A stretch of 64,000 bases of DNA, taken from assembly GCF_902859765.1 (NCBI RefSeq), contig NZ_CADIJV010000009.1:106657-170656 (forward strand), given 5' to 3'. Position 1 is the first letter of the stretch. Each line of letters starts with the position of its first letter. Below, one piece after another: positions 50,947 through 59,362 of this stretch. The notes under the pieces are model-generated. The model searched no databases, was not told the DNA's origin, and was given only the letters and a program-made list of their open reading frames with translations. A program made the position numbers and the translations under genes. This DNA is from Achromobacter pulmonis (GTDB taxonomy: Bacteria > Pseudomonadota > Gammaproteobacteria > Burkholderiales > Burkholderiaceae_B).

Positions 50947-52284
50947 ATGAATCTGCACCGCTTGCTCAAGCAGCGAGAAGCCGACCAGAAGCCCTTGCGT
51001 GTCGCGCTGCTGGGCGCCGGCAAGTTCGGCGCGATGTTCATGAGCCAGGCCCCCCGCACGCCCGGCATGCGGCTGGTAGCGGTGGCCGACCTGACGCCCG
51101 ACCGGGCCCGTGCCGCGCTGACCCGGGTCGGCTGGCCGGCCACGGCGCTCAACGCCGCCAGCACCGGCGACGCCCTCAAGCAGGGCAAGGTCTATTTCAC
51201 CGACGATCCCCACGCGGTCATCGCCAGCCCGGACGTCGACATCGTCATCGACGCCACCGGGCAAGCGGCGGCCGGCATCGCTCACGTGCTGGCCTGCTGC
51301 GAGCATGGCAAGCACATCATCATGGTCAACGTCGAGGCCGACGCGCTCGCCGGCCCGCTGCTGGCGCGGCGCGCGCGCTAGGCCGGCATTGTCTATTCGC
51401 TGGCCTACGGCGACCAGCCGGCGCTGATCTGCGAAATGGTCGACTGGGCCCGCGCCGCCGGCTTCGAAGTGATGGCCGCCGGCAAGGGCACCAAGTACCT
51501 GCCCGAATTCCATACCTCCACGCCCGACACCGTCTGGCCCTACTACGGCTTCACCGCCGAGATGGTGGCCGCCGGCGACTTCAACGCGCAGGTGTTCAAC
51601 AGCTTCCTGGACGGCACCAAGAGCGCCATCGAAATGGCGTCGGTCGCCAATGCCACCGGCCTGTTGCCCTCGCCCTCCGGCCTGCATTTTCCGCCCTGCG
51701 GCGTCGACGACCTGGCGCGGGTGCTGCGACCGCGCGCGGACGGCGGCATGCTGCACCATCGCGGCCAGGTGGAAGTGATTTCCTCGCTGGAACGCGACGG
51801 CCGGCCGGTGTTCCGCGACCTGCGCTGGGGCGTGTACGTGACGCTGGCCGCCGACAGCGACTACGTGCGCCGCTGCTTCAAGGAATATGGCCTGGTCACC
51901 GACCCCAGCGGCAACTACACCGCCATGTACAAGCCGTATCACCTGATCGGCCTGGAACTGGGCATCAGCGTGGCCAGCGTCGGCCTGCGATGCGAGCCCA
52001 CCGGCGCGCCCGCCGGCTGGCATGGCGACGTGGTGGCCACCGCCAAGCGCGACCTGCAGGCCGGCCAATTGCTCGACGGCGAAGGCGGCTATACCGTGTA
52101 TGGCCGGCTGATGCCGGCGCGCGACTCGGTCGACGAAGGCTACCTGCCGCTAGGCTTGTCGCACCAGGTCAAGCTCAAGCACCCGGTGCGGCAGTCGCAG
52201 GCGATCCGCTGGAGCGACGTCGAATACGACGAGCGCGCGGCCGCCGTGCAGTTCCGCCGCGAAATGGAGCAGACCTTCGCCTGA
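50947..52284 (+). pseudogene. COG4091-type dehydrogenase with C-terminal SAF domain, interrupted by one in-frame TAG
   Basis: 445 codons in one frame with a single amber stop at 51379-51381 (codon 145) and no frameshift. Before the stop: NAD-binding LRVALLGAGKFGAM (GAGKFG, 23-28), AVADLTPDRAR and DVDIVIDATGQAAAGI. After it: AGIVYSLAYGDQPALICEMV, KGTKYLPEFHTSTPDTVWPY and a SAF-like C-terminus (VVATAKRDLQAGQLLDGEGG). The residue expected is probably Glu, Gln or Lys; one base change would give TAG. GGAGGAG is a strong ribosome-binding site. It is convergent with the GntR gene and likely part of the neighbouring catabolic locus. True mutation, sequencing error or suppression cannot be told apart here. 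Confidence 0.85.
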
Positions 52285-52287
52285 GGC

Positions 52288-53049
52288 TCAGACCGGGGGC
52301 GCCCGCTCGGCCTGGAACAGGCGCAGGCGGTCGGCCGCATTGCGCAGATGCTGCTCGGCCGCTTTGCCGGCGGCATCGGAATCGCCGCCCTCGATGGCGG
52401 CGAAGATCGCCTGGTGCTCGCTCTGCACCGCCGCCATGCGCTCGGCATACATGCGCGCCGTGTTGTTGCGGGCGCTGCGGATGACCCGCCGCACATTCGC
52501 TTCCAGGTAATCGTTCAGCGCCACCAGATGCGGGTTGTGGGTGGCCTGCACGATGGCCTGGTGGAACTGATAATCCTCTTCATCGCCCAGCTTGTCGTTG
52601 ATCAGCGCGTATTCCATGCCCACCAGCGCCTGCCGCATCTTCTTCAGGTCGGCATCGCTGCGGCGCTGTGCGGCGTAACGCGCCGCGGTGACTTCGATCG
52701 ACAGCATCAGTTCCAGGATGTGTTCCAGGTCCTGGTTATCGCCCGGCGTGGGCGCGGCAATGCGGAAGGCGTTGCGCTGGAAGTTGGGATCGACGAACAC
52801 GCCGCTGCCTTGCTGCGAGGTGATCAGGCCTTCGGATTTCAGGCGCGCCAGCGCCTCGCGCACCACGGCGCGGCTGACCGAATACAGCTCGGTCAGCTGC
52901 TTTTCGGTGGGCAGGCGGTCGCCGGGCGCCAGCGTGCCCTGGCGGATCTGTTCGGCCAGCGCGTCGGCCACGCCCGCCGAGAGCGAGTGTTTCGGCGCCC
53001 CGCGCTGCGGCTCGGGGTCGCGCCGGTCCTGAGGATGAATGGGCTGCAT
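52288..53049 (-). CDS. FadR-subfamily GntR regulator
   Basis: 253 residues. Winged HTH at about 25-90: LSAGVADALAEQIRQGTLAP, GDRLPTEKQLTELYSVSRAV, VREALARLKSEGLITSQQGSG. An all-helical FCD effector domain follows, with metal-ligand-type residues in EEDYQFHQAIVQATHNPHL and EHQAIFAAI. FCD regulators typically bind carboxylic acids and repress catabolic operons. It ends three bases from the convergent dehydrogenase gene. It is the probable repressor of the 54-64 kb operon. Confidence 0.93.
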   Translation of the reverse strand: MQPIHPQDRRDPEPQRGAPKHSLSAGVADALAEQIRQGTLAPGDRLPTEKQLTELYSVSRAVVREALARLKSEGLITSQQGSGVFVDPNFQRNAFRIAAPTPGDNQDLEHILELMLSIEVTAARYAAQRRSDADLKKMRQALVGMEYALINDKLGDEEDYQFHQAIVQATHNPHLVALNDYLEANVRRVIRSARNNTARMYAERMAAVQSEHQAIFAAIEGGDSDAAGKAAEQHLRNAADRLRLFQAERAPPV

Positions 53050-53113
53050 GAGGAATCGTTAAAACGTGAAGGCGGCTCGCACCGGAGGGACCCTGGGGCG
53101 CGCCAGCCCGTGG

Positions 53114-53165
53114 TTATAGGAATTTTCGACGTTTCACTGCCGCCACGCCCTTGAAAATTATAGGA
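53114..53165. promoter_or_regulatory. Direct repeats TTATAGGA upstream of the GntR gene
   Basis: TTATAGGA at 53114-53121 and 53158-53165, start-to-start 44 bases (about four helical turns). The inverted pair AATTTTC (53121-53127) and GAAAATT (53153-53159) lies between them. This A/T-rich stretch must hold the GntR promoter and may be an autoregulatory site. Confidence 0.4.
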
Positions 53166-53200
53166 TTTTGCCGGATGCAGGGGCGCGGCCGTTTCAGACT

Positions 53201-53938
53201 TTACGCGATATAGATGCCGCCGTTCACCTGCATCACCTCGCCGGTCACGAAACCGGCCAGCGGCGAGCACAGGAAGGCGATCGCGCCGGCGATTTCATCG
53301 GCCGTGCCGAAGCGCCGCAACGGCGTGCTTTCCAGCAGTTGCGCGCCCTTCTGGCCGATCAGGTCGTGCGTCATGGAGGTGGCGATGATGCCCGGCGCCA
53401 CCGCGTTCACGCGGATCTGCGGCGCCAGTTCCAGCGCCAGGCTGCGGGTGAAGCTCTGCACCGCGCCCTTGGACGCCGAGTACGCCGCATGGGCGTAGCT
53501 GCCGCGCTGCGCCGCCAACGACGTCAACAGCACGACCGAGCCATTCTGGCGCAGGTGGCGCTGGGCCGCGCGGCACACGTAGAAGGTGCCGTCCAGATTC
53601 ACCCCCATCAGCTTCTTCCAGGCCTCGTCGCTGGTGTCCTTGACCAGTTGCTCGGGATAGATGCCGGCGCAGTGCACCAGGTGGTCGATGCCGCCGAAAT
53701 GCTGCGCGGCGCGTTCCAGCACCCGGTCGCACTCGTGCGAGGCGGACACGTCCAGCGCCTGCACCAACACCCGCTGGCCGCTGGGGTCCAGTTCCGCGGC
53801 CACCTCGTCCAGGCGCGCCTTGTCAATGTCGGTGAGCACCAGGCGGGCGCCGTGGGCGGCCATCAGCCGCGCGGTCGCCAGACCGATGCCATTGCCCGCG
53901 CCGGTAATGGCGGCGACCTGTCCTTCAAACGAAATCAT
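53201..53938 (-). CDS. Short-chain dehydrogenase/reductase (SDR), FabG-like
   Basis: 245 residues. TGAGNGIG cofactor loop, VLTDIDKARL (Asp, NAD preference), a variant HCAG where NNAG is usual, catalytic Ser in LLTSLAAQ and YSASK, VNAVAPGIIATSMT and the C-terminal VTGEVMQVNGGIYI. GGAG lies before the ATG. It is divergent from the large catabolic operon across 237 bases carrying the putative operator, so it is probably co-regulated with that operon. The substrate is likely a secondary alcohol of the same pathway (inference). Confidence 0.9.
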   Translation of the reverse strand: MISFEGQVAAITGAGNGIGLATARLMAAHGARLVLTDIDKARLDEVAAELDPSGQRVLVQALDVSASHECDRVLERAAQHFGGIDHLVHCAGIYPEQLVKDTSDEAWKKLMGVNLDGTFYVCRAAQRHLRQNGSVVLLTSLAAQRGSYAHAAYSASKGAVQSFTRSLALELAPQIRVNAVAPGIIATSMTHDLIGQKGAQLLESTPLRRFGTADEIAGAIAFLCSPLAGFVTGEVMQVNGGIYIA

Positions 53939-54021
53939 GCTGTCTCCAGAGCTTTTTTCGACGGCCCGCGCCCGCGCCCGGGGCGCCGCCAGCAATTCGA
54001 TTGAACCGCTGATTGCAGCGC

Positions 54022-54051
54022 TTGACACGGGAAAAACGCTTGCCCTATGAT
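54022..54051 (+). promoter_or_regulatory. Sigma-70 promoter of the catabolic operon
   Basis: Perfect -35 TTGACA (54022-54027), an 18-base spacer, and -10 TATGAT (54046-54051, five of six). It points at the shikimate-dehydrogenase-like gene with a leader of about 120 bases. The operator-like repeats begin 8 bases after the -10. Confidence 0.78.
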
Positions 54052-54058
54052 TTATCGG

Positions 54059-54088
54059 ACAACTTAATAAAGTTGCCTGACAACTTGT
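54059..54088. promoter_or_regulatory. GntR operator candidate: ACAACTT repeats over the start site
   Basis: ACAACTT (54059-54065), its inverse AAGTTG (54070-54075), and ACAACTTGT (54080-54088). The first two form CAACTT-AATA-AAGTTG; the two direct copies are 21 bases apart, two helical turns. Position over the predicted transcription start suits a repressor such as the adjacent FadR-type GntR protein. Confidence 0.62.
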
Positions 54089-54175
54089 ACTGAAAGCGTA
54101 AAGCAACTGGCGATTTCAAGCAAGGGCGTCAAGAAAACACGGCCAATAGCCGCATGACAGGCAGGGGACAATCAG

Positions 54176-54973
54176 GTGGAAATCACCGGCAGCACAACCG
54201 TATTCGCGATCGCGGCCGACCCGATCGTGCACGTCAAGACGCCCCAGCGGCTCAACGCCCTGCTGCGCGAGCGCGGCATCGACGCCGTCATGGTGCCGTT
54301 CCACGTCGCGGCCGCCGGCCTGCCCGGCCTGTTCGCGGGCCTGCGCGGCCTGGCCAACCTGGGCGGCCTGGTGGTCACCGTGCCGCACAAGGAAAGCGCC
54401 GCCGCGCTGTGCGACGCCCTCACCCCCGCCGCCGAACTGATCGGCGCGGTCAATGCCGTGCGCGTGCGCGACGGCTGCCTGACCGGCGGCAACTTCGACG
54501 GCCTGGGCTTTGTCGCCGGCCTGCGCGGCCAGGGGCATGACCCCGCCGGCCGCCATGTCTACCTGGCCGGCCTGGGCGGCGCCGGCAAGGCCATCGCCTG
54601 CGCCATTGCCGAGGCCGGTCCGGCCAGCCTGCGCCTGTACAACCGCTCGGCCGCCAAGGCCGAGGCCTTCGCCGCGCGCCTGGCGCAACACTTCCCCGGC
54701 CTGGCCATCTCGCTGGCCGGTCCCCGTCCCGAGTCCTGTGACATCGCCATCAATGCGACCACGCTTGGCCTGGACGACAACGATCCCCTGCCCTTCCAGC
54801 TGGATGCGCTGGCGACCGGCGCCGTGGTGGCCGATGCCGTGATGCGCCGCGTCGACACGCCGCTGCTGCGCGCCGCCGCCGCGCGCGGCTGCCGCACCCA
54901 TCCCGGCCTCTACATGCTGGAAGGACAACTCACCGAAATTGCCCGCTTCCTGGGCATAGAAGAGCCGCGGTAA
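54176..54973 (+). CDS. Shikimate/quinate dehydrogenase-like oxidoreductase
   Basis: 265 residues, GTG start with AGGGGA upstream. Substrate domain: FAIAADPIVHVKTPQRLNAL (the usual SxS..SP site is changed to HVKTP), VTVPHKESAA with the catalytic Lys, and NAVR with GGNFDGLGF (the Asn and Asp that hold the substrate). Cofactor domain: LAGLGGAGKAIACAIAEAG, LYNRSAAKAEA (Arg, NADP type). C-terminal GLYMLEGQLTEIARFLG. As first gene of a catabolic operon it is unlikely to serve aromatic biosynthesis; the altered substrate loop suggests a related polyhydroxy acid. Confidence 0.85.
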   Translation: MEITGSTTVFAIAADPIVHVKTPQRLNALLRERGIDAVMVPFHVAAAGLPGLFAGLRGLANLGGLVVTVPHKESAAALCDALTPAAELIGAVNAVRVRDGCLTGGNFDGLGFVAGLRGQGHDPAGRHVYLAGLGGAGKAIACAIAEAGPASLRLYNRSAAKAEAFAARLAQHFPGLAISLAGPRPESCDIAINATTLGLDDNDPLPFQLDALATGAVVADAVMRRVDTPLLRAAAARGCRTHPGLYMLEGQLTEIARFLGIEEPR

Positions 54974-55028
54974 AGCGCGCTTGCTTGATTCACGGACCTA
55001 CCACTCCCGTTCCACGGAGGAGACACGC

Positions 55029-56264
55029 ATGAAATTGGCTTTCACCACCGGCCTGCTGTGCCTGGCCGGCATTGCCGCATCGGCCCAGGCCGCGCCCGTC
55101 AAGATCGGCCTGATCGAGACGCTGTCCGGCCCGCAGGCCTCGACCGGCCTGATATTCCGCGCCGCGGTCAAGTACGAACTGGACCGCATCAACGCCGCCG
55201 GCGGCTGGAATGGCCAACCGCTGGAGCTGGTCGAATTCGACAACCAGGGCGGCCCCGTGGGCGCCTCCGACCGCTTCCGCGCCGCGGCCGCCGAAGGCGT
55301 GCAGATCCTGGTGCAGGGCTCGTCGTCGGCCATCTCCGGCCAACTCACCGAAGACGTGCGCAAGCACAACCTGCGCAACCCGGGCAAGGAAGTCGTGTTC
55401 CTGAACGTGGGCGGCGAGGCGCTGGAACTGACCGGCCAGAAGTGCCACTTCTACCATTTCCGCTTCGCCACCAACGCCGACCTGCGCGTCAAGGCGCTGA
55501 CCTCGGTCATGGCGGCCGACGGCACGCTGGGCAAGCGCGTCTACGCCATCAACCAGAACTATTCCTGGGGCCAGGACATGGAGGGCGCCACTGAGCGCTT
55601 CGCCAAGCAGTACGGCTATGAAGTGGTCGGCAAGACGCTGCACGAAGTCAACAAGATTCAGGACTTCGCGCCCTACGTGGCGCGTATCCGCTCGGCCAAT
55701 CCCGACACCGTCATCACCGGCAACTGGTCCAACGACCTGCTGTTGCTGATGAAGGCGACGCAGTCGGCCGGGCTGAAGGTGCGCTTTGCCACCGTGTTCC
55801 TGGACCAGGTCGGCAACCTCGCCAACGCCGGCGAAGTCGCGCTGGGCCATTACATCGCCCACCCCTACAACATCGAAGCCGCGGGCGAGGAAGGCGCCAG
55901 GTTCGCCGAGGACTACAAGTCCAAGACCGGCCACTACCCGAGCTACACCGAGCCGCAGACCGTGATCGGCATCACCTTCCTGGGCGAAGCGCTCAAGCAG
56001 GTCAAGCCTAAGGACGGCAAGCTGTCGGTGCCGGACCTGGCGCGCGCGCTGGAGAAGGTCACCTACACCTCGGCGCTGGGCACGTACACCATGCGCGCGG
56101 CCGACCACCAGGTGCAATTGCCGATGGTGGTGTCCAAGGTCAGCAAGAACGCCAAGTACAAGGCCGACGGCACCGACATGGGCTTCGAGCCGGTCAAGGT
56201 GCTGTCCGCCGCGGACGTGTCCGCGCCGCCGCAGGCCACTTGCAAGATGGTTCGTCCGGACTGA
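55029..56264 (+). CDS. LivK-type periplasmic binding protein of the catabolic operon
   Basis: 411 residues, peripla_BP_6 family. The signal peptide (MKLAFTTGLLCLAGIAASAQ) ends near AQA. VKIGLIETLSGPQASTGLIF, DRINAAGGWNGQPLELVEFD, QGSSSAISGQLTEDVRKHN and NQNYSWGQDMEGATERFAKQ are family hallmarks. GGAGGAG is a strong ribosome-binding site, fitting the high level needed for a binding protein. It is followed by its permeases and ATPases, so it defines the substrate of the importer, which is unknown. Confidence 0.92.
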   Translation: MKLAFTTGLLCLAGIAASAQAAPVKIGLIETLSGPQASTGLIFRAAVKYELDRINAAGGWNGQPLELVEFDNQGGPVGASDRFRAAAAEGVQILVQGSSSAISGQLTEDVRKHNLRNPGKEVVFLNVGGEALELTGQKCHFYHFRFATNADLRVKALTSVMAADGTLGKRVYAINQNYSWGQDMEGATERFAKQYGYEVVGKTLHEVNKIQDFAPYVARIRSANPDTVITGNWSNDLLLLMKATQSAGLKVRFATVFLDQVGNLANAGEVALGHYIAHPYNIEAAGEEGARFAEDYKSKTGHYPSYTEPQTVIGITFLGEALKQVKPKDGKLSVPDLARALEKVTYTSALGTYTMRAADHQVQLPMVVSKVSKNAKYKADGTDMGFEPVKVLSAADVSAPPQATCKMVRPD

Positions 56265-56400
56265 TGCCGCGAGTCGCCGCGGGCGGCGCGTCGCCCGCGG
56301 TCACCCGCCAATAAAACGCTCGCCGGCGCGGGGCCGGAAAACCAGGGCGTGATGGATCGCCAGGCGCGCTGCGCCTGCGCGCAAGGATTTTGGAGCGGAC

Positions 56401-57342
56401 ATGGAATACTTTACCGTCTCGCTGTTGAACGGCGTGATTTACGGCCTGCTGCTATTCATGGTGTCGGCAGGCCTGACACTGATCTTCGGAATGATGGGTG
56501 TGCTCAACTTCGCGCACGCCTCGTTCTACATGATAGGCGCGTATGCCGCCTACACCCTGACGCCCGTCACCGGGTTCTGGACCGCGCTGGTGCTGGCCAC
56601 CGTTATCGCCGGCGTGCTCGGCATGGGCGTGGAGCGCTTCTTCCTGCGCCGCGTGCACAAATTCGGCCACGCGCAGGAACTGCTGGTGACCTTCGGCCTG
56701 GCGTTCATCGTGGCCGAACTGATCAAGCTGTTCTACGGCGACTTCCCGGTCGACTACCGCGTGCCGCAATTCCTGAACTTCGCGGCCTTCCGCGTGTTCG
56801 ATGCCGACTATCCCTTCTACCGCCTGCTGATGGGCGGCGTGTCGCTGGCCATGTTCGCGGTGATCTACCTGCTGCTGTCGCGCACCCGCGTCGGCATCGT
56901 GGTGCGCTCGGCCATCTATCGGCCGCGCATGGCCGAGGCCCTGGGCCACAACGTGCCGCTGGTGTTCATGAGCGTGTTCGGCGTGGGCGCGGCGATGGCC
57001 GGCCTGGCCGGCGCGGTCGCGGGCGCGTTCTACACCACCAATCCGAACATGGCGCTGGAGCTGGGCGTGCTGGTGTTCGTGGTGGTCGTGGTGGGCGGCC
57101 TGGGATCGCTCGAAGGCGCCATGATCGCCTCGCTGCTGATCGGCCTGATCAGCTCGTTCTCGGTCGGCATCGACGCCAGCCTGGCGACCCTGTTCGGCCT
57201 GTTCGGCGCCGGCGAATGGGCCGAGAGCGTTGGCGGTCTGATGACGGTGAAGATCTCCAGCCTGGCGGCGACGCTGCCGTTCCTGCTGATGCTGGTGGTG
57301 CTGCTGGTCAAGCCCTCGGGCCTGAAGGGAGAGCAGGCATGA
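56401..57342 (+). CDS. LivH-type ABC transporter permease
   Basis: 313 residues with about eight membrane spans. LLNGVIYGLLLFMVSAGLTL and IFGMMGVLNFAHASFYMIGA at the start and VVVVVGGLGSLEGAMIASLL near the end are the LivH signature, including the coupling-helix region that meets the ATPases. GGAGCGGAC precedes the ATG. The stop overlaps the next start by ATGA, so permease production is coupled. Confidence 0.94.
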   Translation: MEYFTVSLLNGVIYGLLLFMVSAGLTLIFGMMGVLNFAHASFYMIGAYAAYTLTPVTGFWTALVLATVIAGVLGMGVERFFLRRVHKFGHAQELLVTFGLAFIVAELIKLFYGDFPVDYRVPQFLNFAAFRVFDADYPFYRLLMGGVSLAMFAVIYLLLSRTRVGIVVRSAIYRPRMAEALGHNVPLVFMSVFGVGAAMAGLAGAVAGAFYTTNPNMALELGVLVFVVVVVGGLGSLEGAMIASLLIGLISSFSVGIDASLATLFGLFGAGEWAESVGGLMTVKISSLAATLPFLLMLVVLLVKPSGLKGEQA

Positions 57343-58613
57343 ACCAGAATTCCTCGCGCCGCGCCAGCGCCGCCCTGCTGCTGCTCGTCTGCGTGGCGGC
57401 GCTGTGCGCGCTGCCCTGGCTGCTGCCGCCGGGCCAACTGGTGGCGGCGGTGCAGATGCTGATCGCGGCCCTGTTCGCCTGCGCCTTCAACCTGCTGGCC
57501 GGCCAGGGCGGCATGCTGTCCTTCGGCCACGCCGCCTACTTCGGTGTCGGCACCTTCGCCACCATTCACGCCATGAATGCGCTGGGCGGCGCCGGCCTGT
57601 TGCCGACGCCGCTGATGCCGCTGGCCGGCGGCGTGGCCGGCCTGCTGTTCGGCCTGGTCGCGGGCTGGTTCGCCACCCTGCGCGCCGGCGTCTACTTCTC
57701 GATGATCACGCTGGCGCTGGCCGAATTGCTGCACGCGCTGGCGCCGCACCTGAAGGGCGTGTTCGGCGGCGAAGCCGGGCTGTCGGCCATGCGCATGCCG
57801 GCCTGGGGCTTCACCTTCGGCTCCGATATCGAGGTGTACTTCCTGGTGCTGGCCTGGGTGCTGGTGTCGCTGGCCGCGCTCTATGGCCTGACCCGCACGC
57901 CGCTGGGCCGGCTGACACTGGGCCTGCGCGAAAACGCCAACCGCCTGCGCTACCTGGGCTATCGGCCGCACACGCTCAAGACCATGGTGTTCGCGCTGTC
58001 GGCCATGTTCGCCGGCATCGCCGGCGGCCTGCAGGCGCTGAACATCGAGGCCGGCAACTACGTGCTGTTCGAGGTCAAGCTGTCGACCGACGCGGTGCTG
58101 TTCGCCTATATCGGTGGCGTCAACGCCTTCCTCGGCCCGGTGCTGGGCGCCTCGATCCTGACCTTCCTGTCGCAGACGCTGGCCGATATCACCCGTTCGT
58201 GGCTGCTGTACCAGGGCATCCTGTTCGTGCTGGTGATGCTGTTCGTTCCGGATGGCCTGGTGGGCCTGGTGCAACGCGCCGCCAAGTCGCTGCGCCAGCG
58301 CGGCCTGGCCGACTGGCTGCCGCGCGCGGCGGTGTCCGTCGCCGGCGGCCTGCTGCTGACCGGCGCCACGGTGTTCACGGTGGAGATGCTGCAACGCATG
58401 TTCGCGCGCGACTACCGCTCGCTGCTGGCGCTGAACCCCGAGGCCGGCTGGCCCGCCATTCCCCTGTTCGGCCACGACTGGGCGCCGCTGGCGCTGTCGA
58501 CCTGGCTGCTGCCGCTGGCGCTGTTCGCGGGCGGCCTGCTGGCCTGCCGCTGGGCGCAGGCCCTGTGGCGCGGCCAGACCGAGGCCACGCCCGTGCTGGA
58601 GACCGCAAAATGA
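57339..58613 (+). CDS. LivM-type ABC transporter permease with long C-terminal extension
   Basis: 424 residues against about 320-360 for typical LivM. The core holds the permease: FNLLAGQGGMLSFGHAAYFG, GVYFSMITLALAELLHALAP, LRENANRLRYLGYRPHTLKT and IGGVNAFLGPVLGASILTFL, ending near FVPDGLVGL. After residue about 310 there is an extra segment with two more hydrophobic helices (VSVAGGLLLTGATVFTVEML, LSTWLLPLALFAGGLLACRW) flanking a loop. It overlaps both neighbours by ATGA. Confidence 0.93.
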   Translation: MNQNSSRRASAALLLLVCVAALCALPWLLPPGQLVAAVQMLIAALFACAFNLLAGQGGMLSFGHAAYFGVGTFATIHAMNALGGAGLLPTPLMPLAGGVAGLLFGLVAGWFATLRAGVYFSMITLALAELLHALAPHLKGVFGGEAGLSAMRMPAWGFTFGSDIEVYFLVLAWVLVSLAALYGLTRTPLGRLTLGLRENANRLRYLGYRPHTLKTMVFALSAMFAGIAGGLQALNIEAGNYVLFEVKLSTDAVLFAYIGGVNAFLGPVLGASILTFLSQTLADITRSWLLYQGILFVLVMLFVPDGLVGLVQRAAKSLRQRGLADWLPRAAVSVAGGLLLTGATVFTVEMLQRMFARDYRSLLALNPEAGWPAIPLFGHDWAPLALSTWLLPLALFAGGLLACRWAQALWRGQTEATPVLETAK

Positions 58614-59362
58614 GCCACGCCATCCTGACCCTGACCGACGTGCGCAAGTCCTTCGGCGACGCGCAGATCATCCGCGGCGTCAACCTGCAGGTCGAGGCCG
58701 GTGAACGCCACGCCGTCATCGGCCCCAACGGCGCCGGCAAGTCCACGCTGTTCCACCTGATGTCTGGCTCGTTCGCGCCGACCTCGGGCGACATCAGCCT
58801 GCGTTCGCGCCCGATCGGCGGCCTGCCGCCCGAGCGCATCAACCGCCTCGGCCTGGCGCGCTCATTCCAGATCACCAACGTCTTTCCGCGCCTGTCGGTG
58901 CGCGAGAACCTGCGGCTGGCGGTGCTGCGCATGCACGGCCTGGTCTACAACTTCTGGCGCCCCATCGCGCGCCACCGCGCGGTCAACGAGAACGTCGACC
59001 AACTGCTGGAGAAAGTGCGCCTGGCGCCCAAGCAGCATACCGCCGCGGGCGACCTCAACTACTCCGAGCAGCGCTCGCTGGAAATCGGCATGACGCTGGC
59101 CTCGCGGCCCAAGGTGATCCTGCTGGACGAGCCCATGGCCGGCATGTCGCAGCACGAGGTCGACTACACCGTCGAGCTGATCAAGGACGTGACGCGCGAC
59201 TGCACCCTGCTGATCGTCGAGCACGACATGCAGGTGGTGTTCTCGCTGGCCGACCGCATCAGTGTGCTGGTCTATGGCGAGATCCTGGCCACCGGCACGC
59301 CCGCCGAGATCCGCGGCGACGCCCGCGTGCGCGAAGCCTACCTGGGAGAGGAAACGGTATGA
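58610..59362 (+). CDS. LivG-type ABC transporter ATP-binding protein
   Basis: 250 residues. Walker A GPNGAGKST is intact, LARSFQITNVFPRLSVRENL contains the Q-loop, the signature is LNYSEQRSLEIG (LivG-type variant of LSGGQ), Walker B VILLDEPMAGM and the His switch VEHDM. The insertion around RMHGLVYNFWRPIARHRAVN is characteristic of LivG. It energises the importer together with LivF, and starts and ends in ATGA overlaps. Confidence 0.95.
   Translation: MSHAILTLTDVRKSFGDAQIIRGVNLQVEAGERHAVIGPNGAGKSTLFHLMSGSFAPTSGDISLRSRPIGGLPPERINRLGLARSFQITNVFPRLSVRENLRLAVLRMHGLVYNFWRPIARHRAVNENVDQLLEKVRLAPKQHTAAGDLNYSEQRSLEIGMTLASRPKVILLDEPMAGMSQHEVDYTVELIKDVTRDCTLLIVEHDMQVVFSLADRISVLVYGEILATGTPAEIRGDARVREAYLGEETV

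Noticed and set aside
51379-51381. Pyrrolysine or programmed read-through at the TAG
   Set aside because: No pylT/pylS-type genes or stem-loop signal are visible, and the position does not fall at a domain edge that would make a useful short product. A point mutation or base-call error is simpler.
54154-54178. ATG at 54154 as start of the first operon gene
   Set aside because: It is in another frame; the shikimate-dehydrogenase-like protein begins at the GTG at 54176, with a ribosome-binding site.
56349-58613. A 754-residue frame that appears to fuse LivM to an N-terminal domain
   Set aside because: The first part is an out-of-frame reading of the livH gene; LivM starts at the ATGA overlap at 57339.
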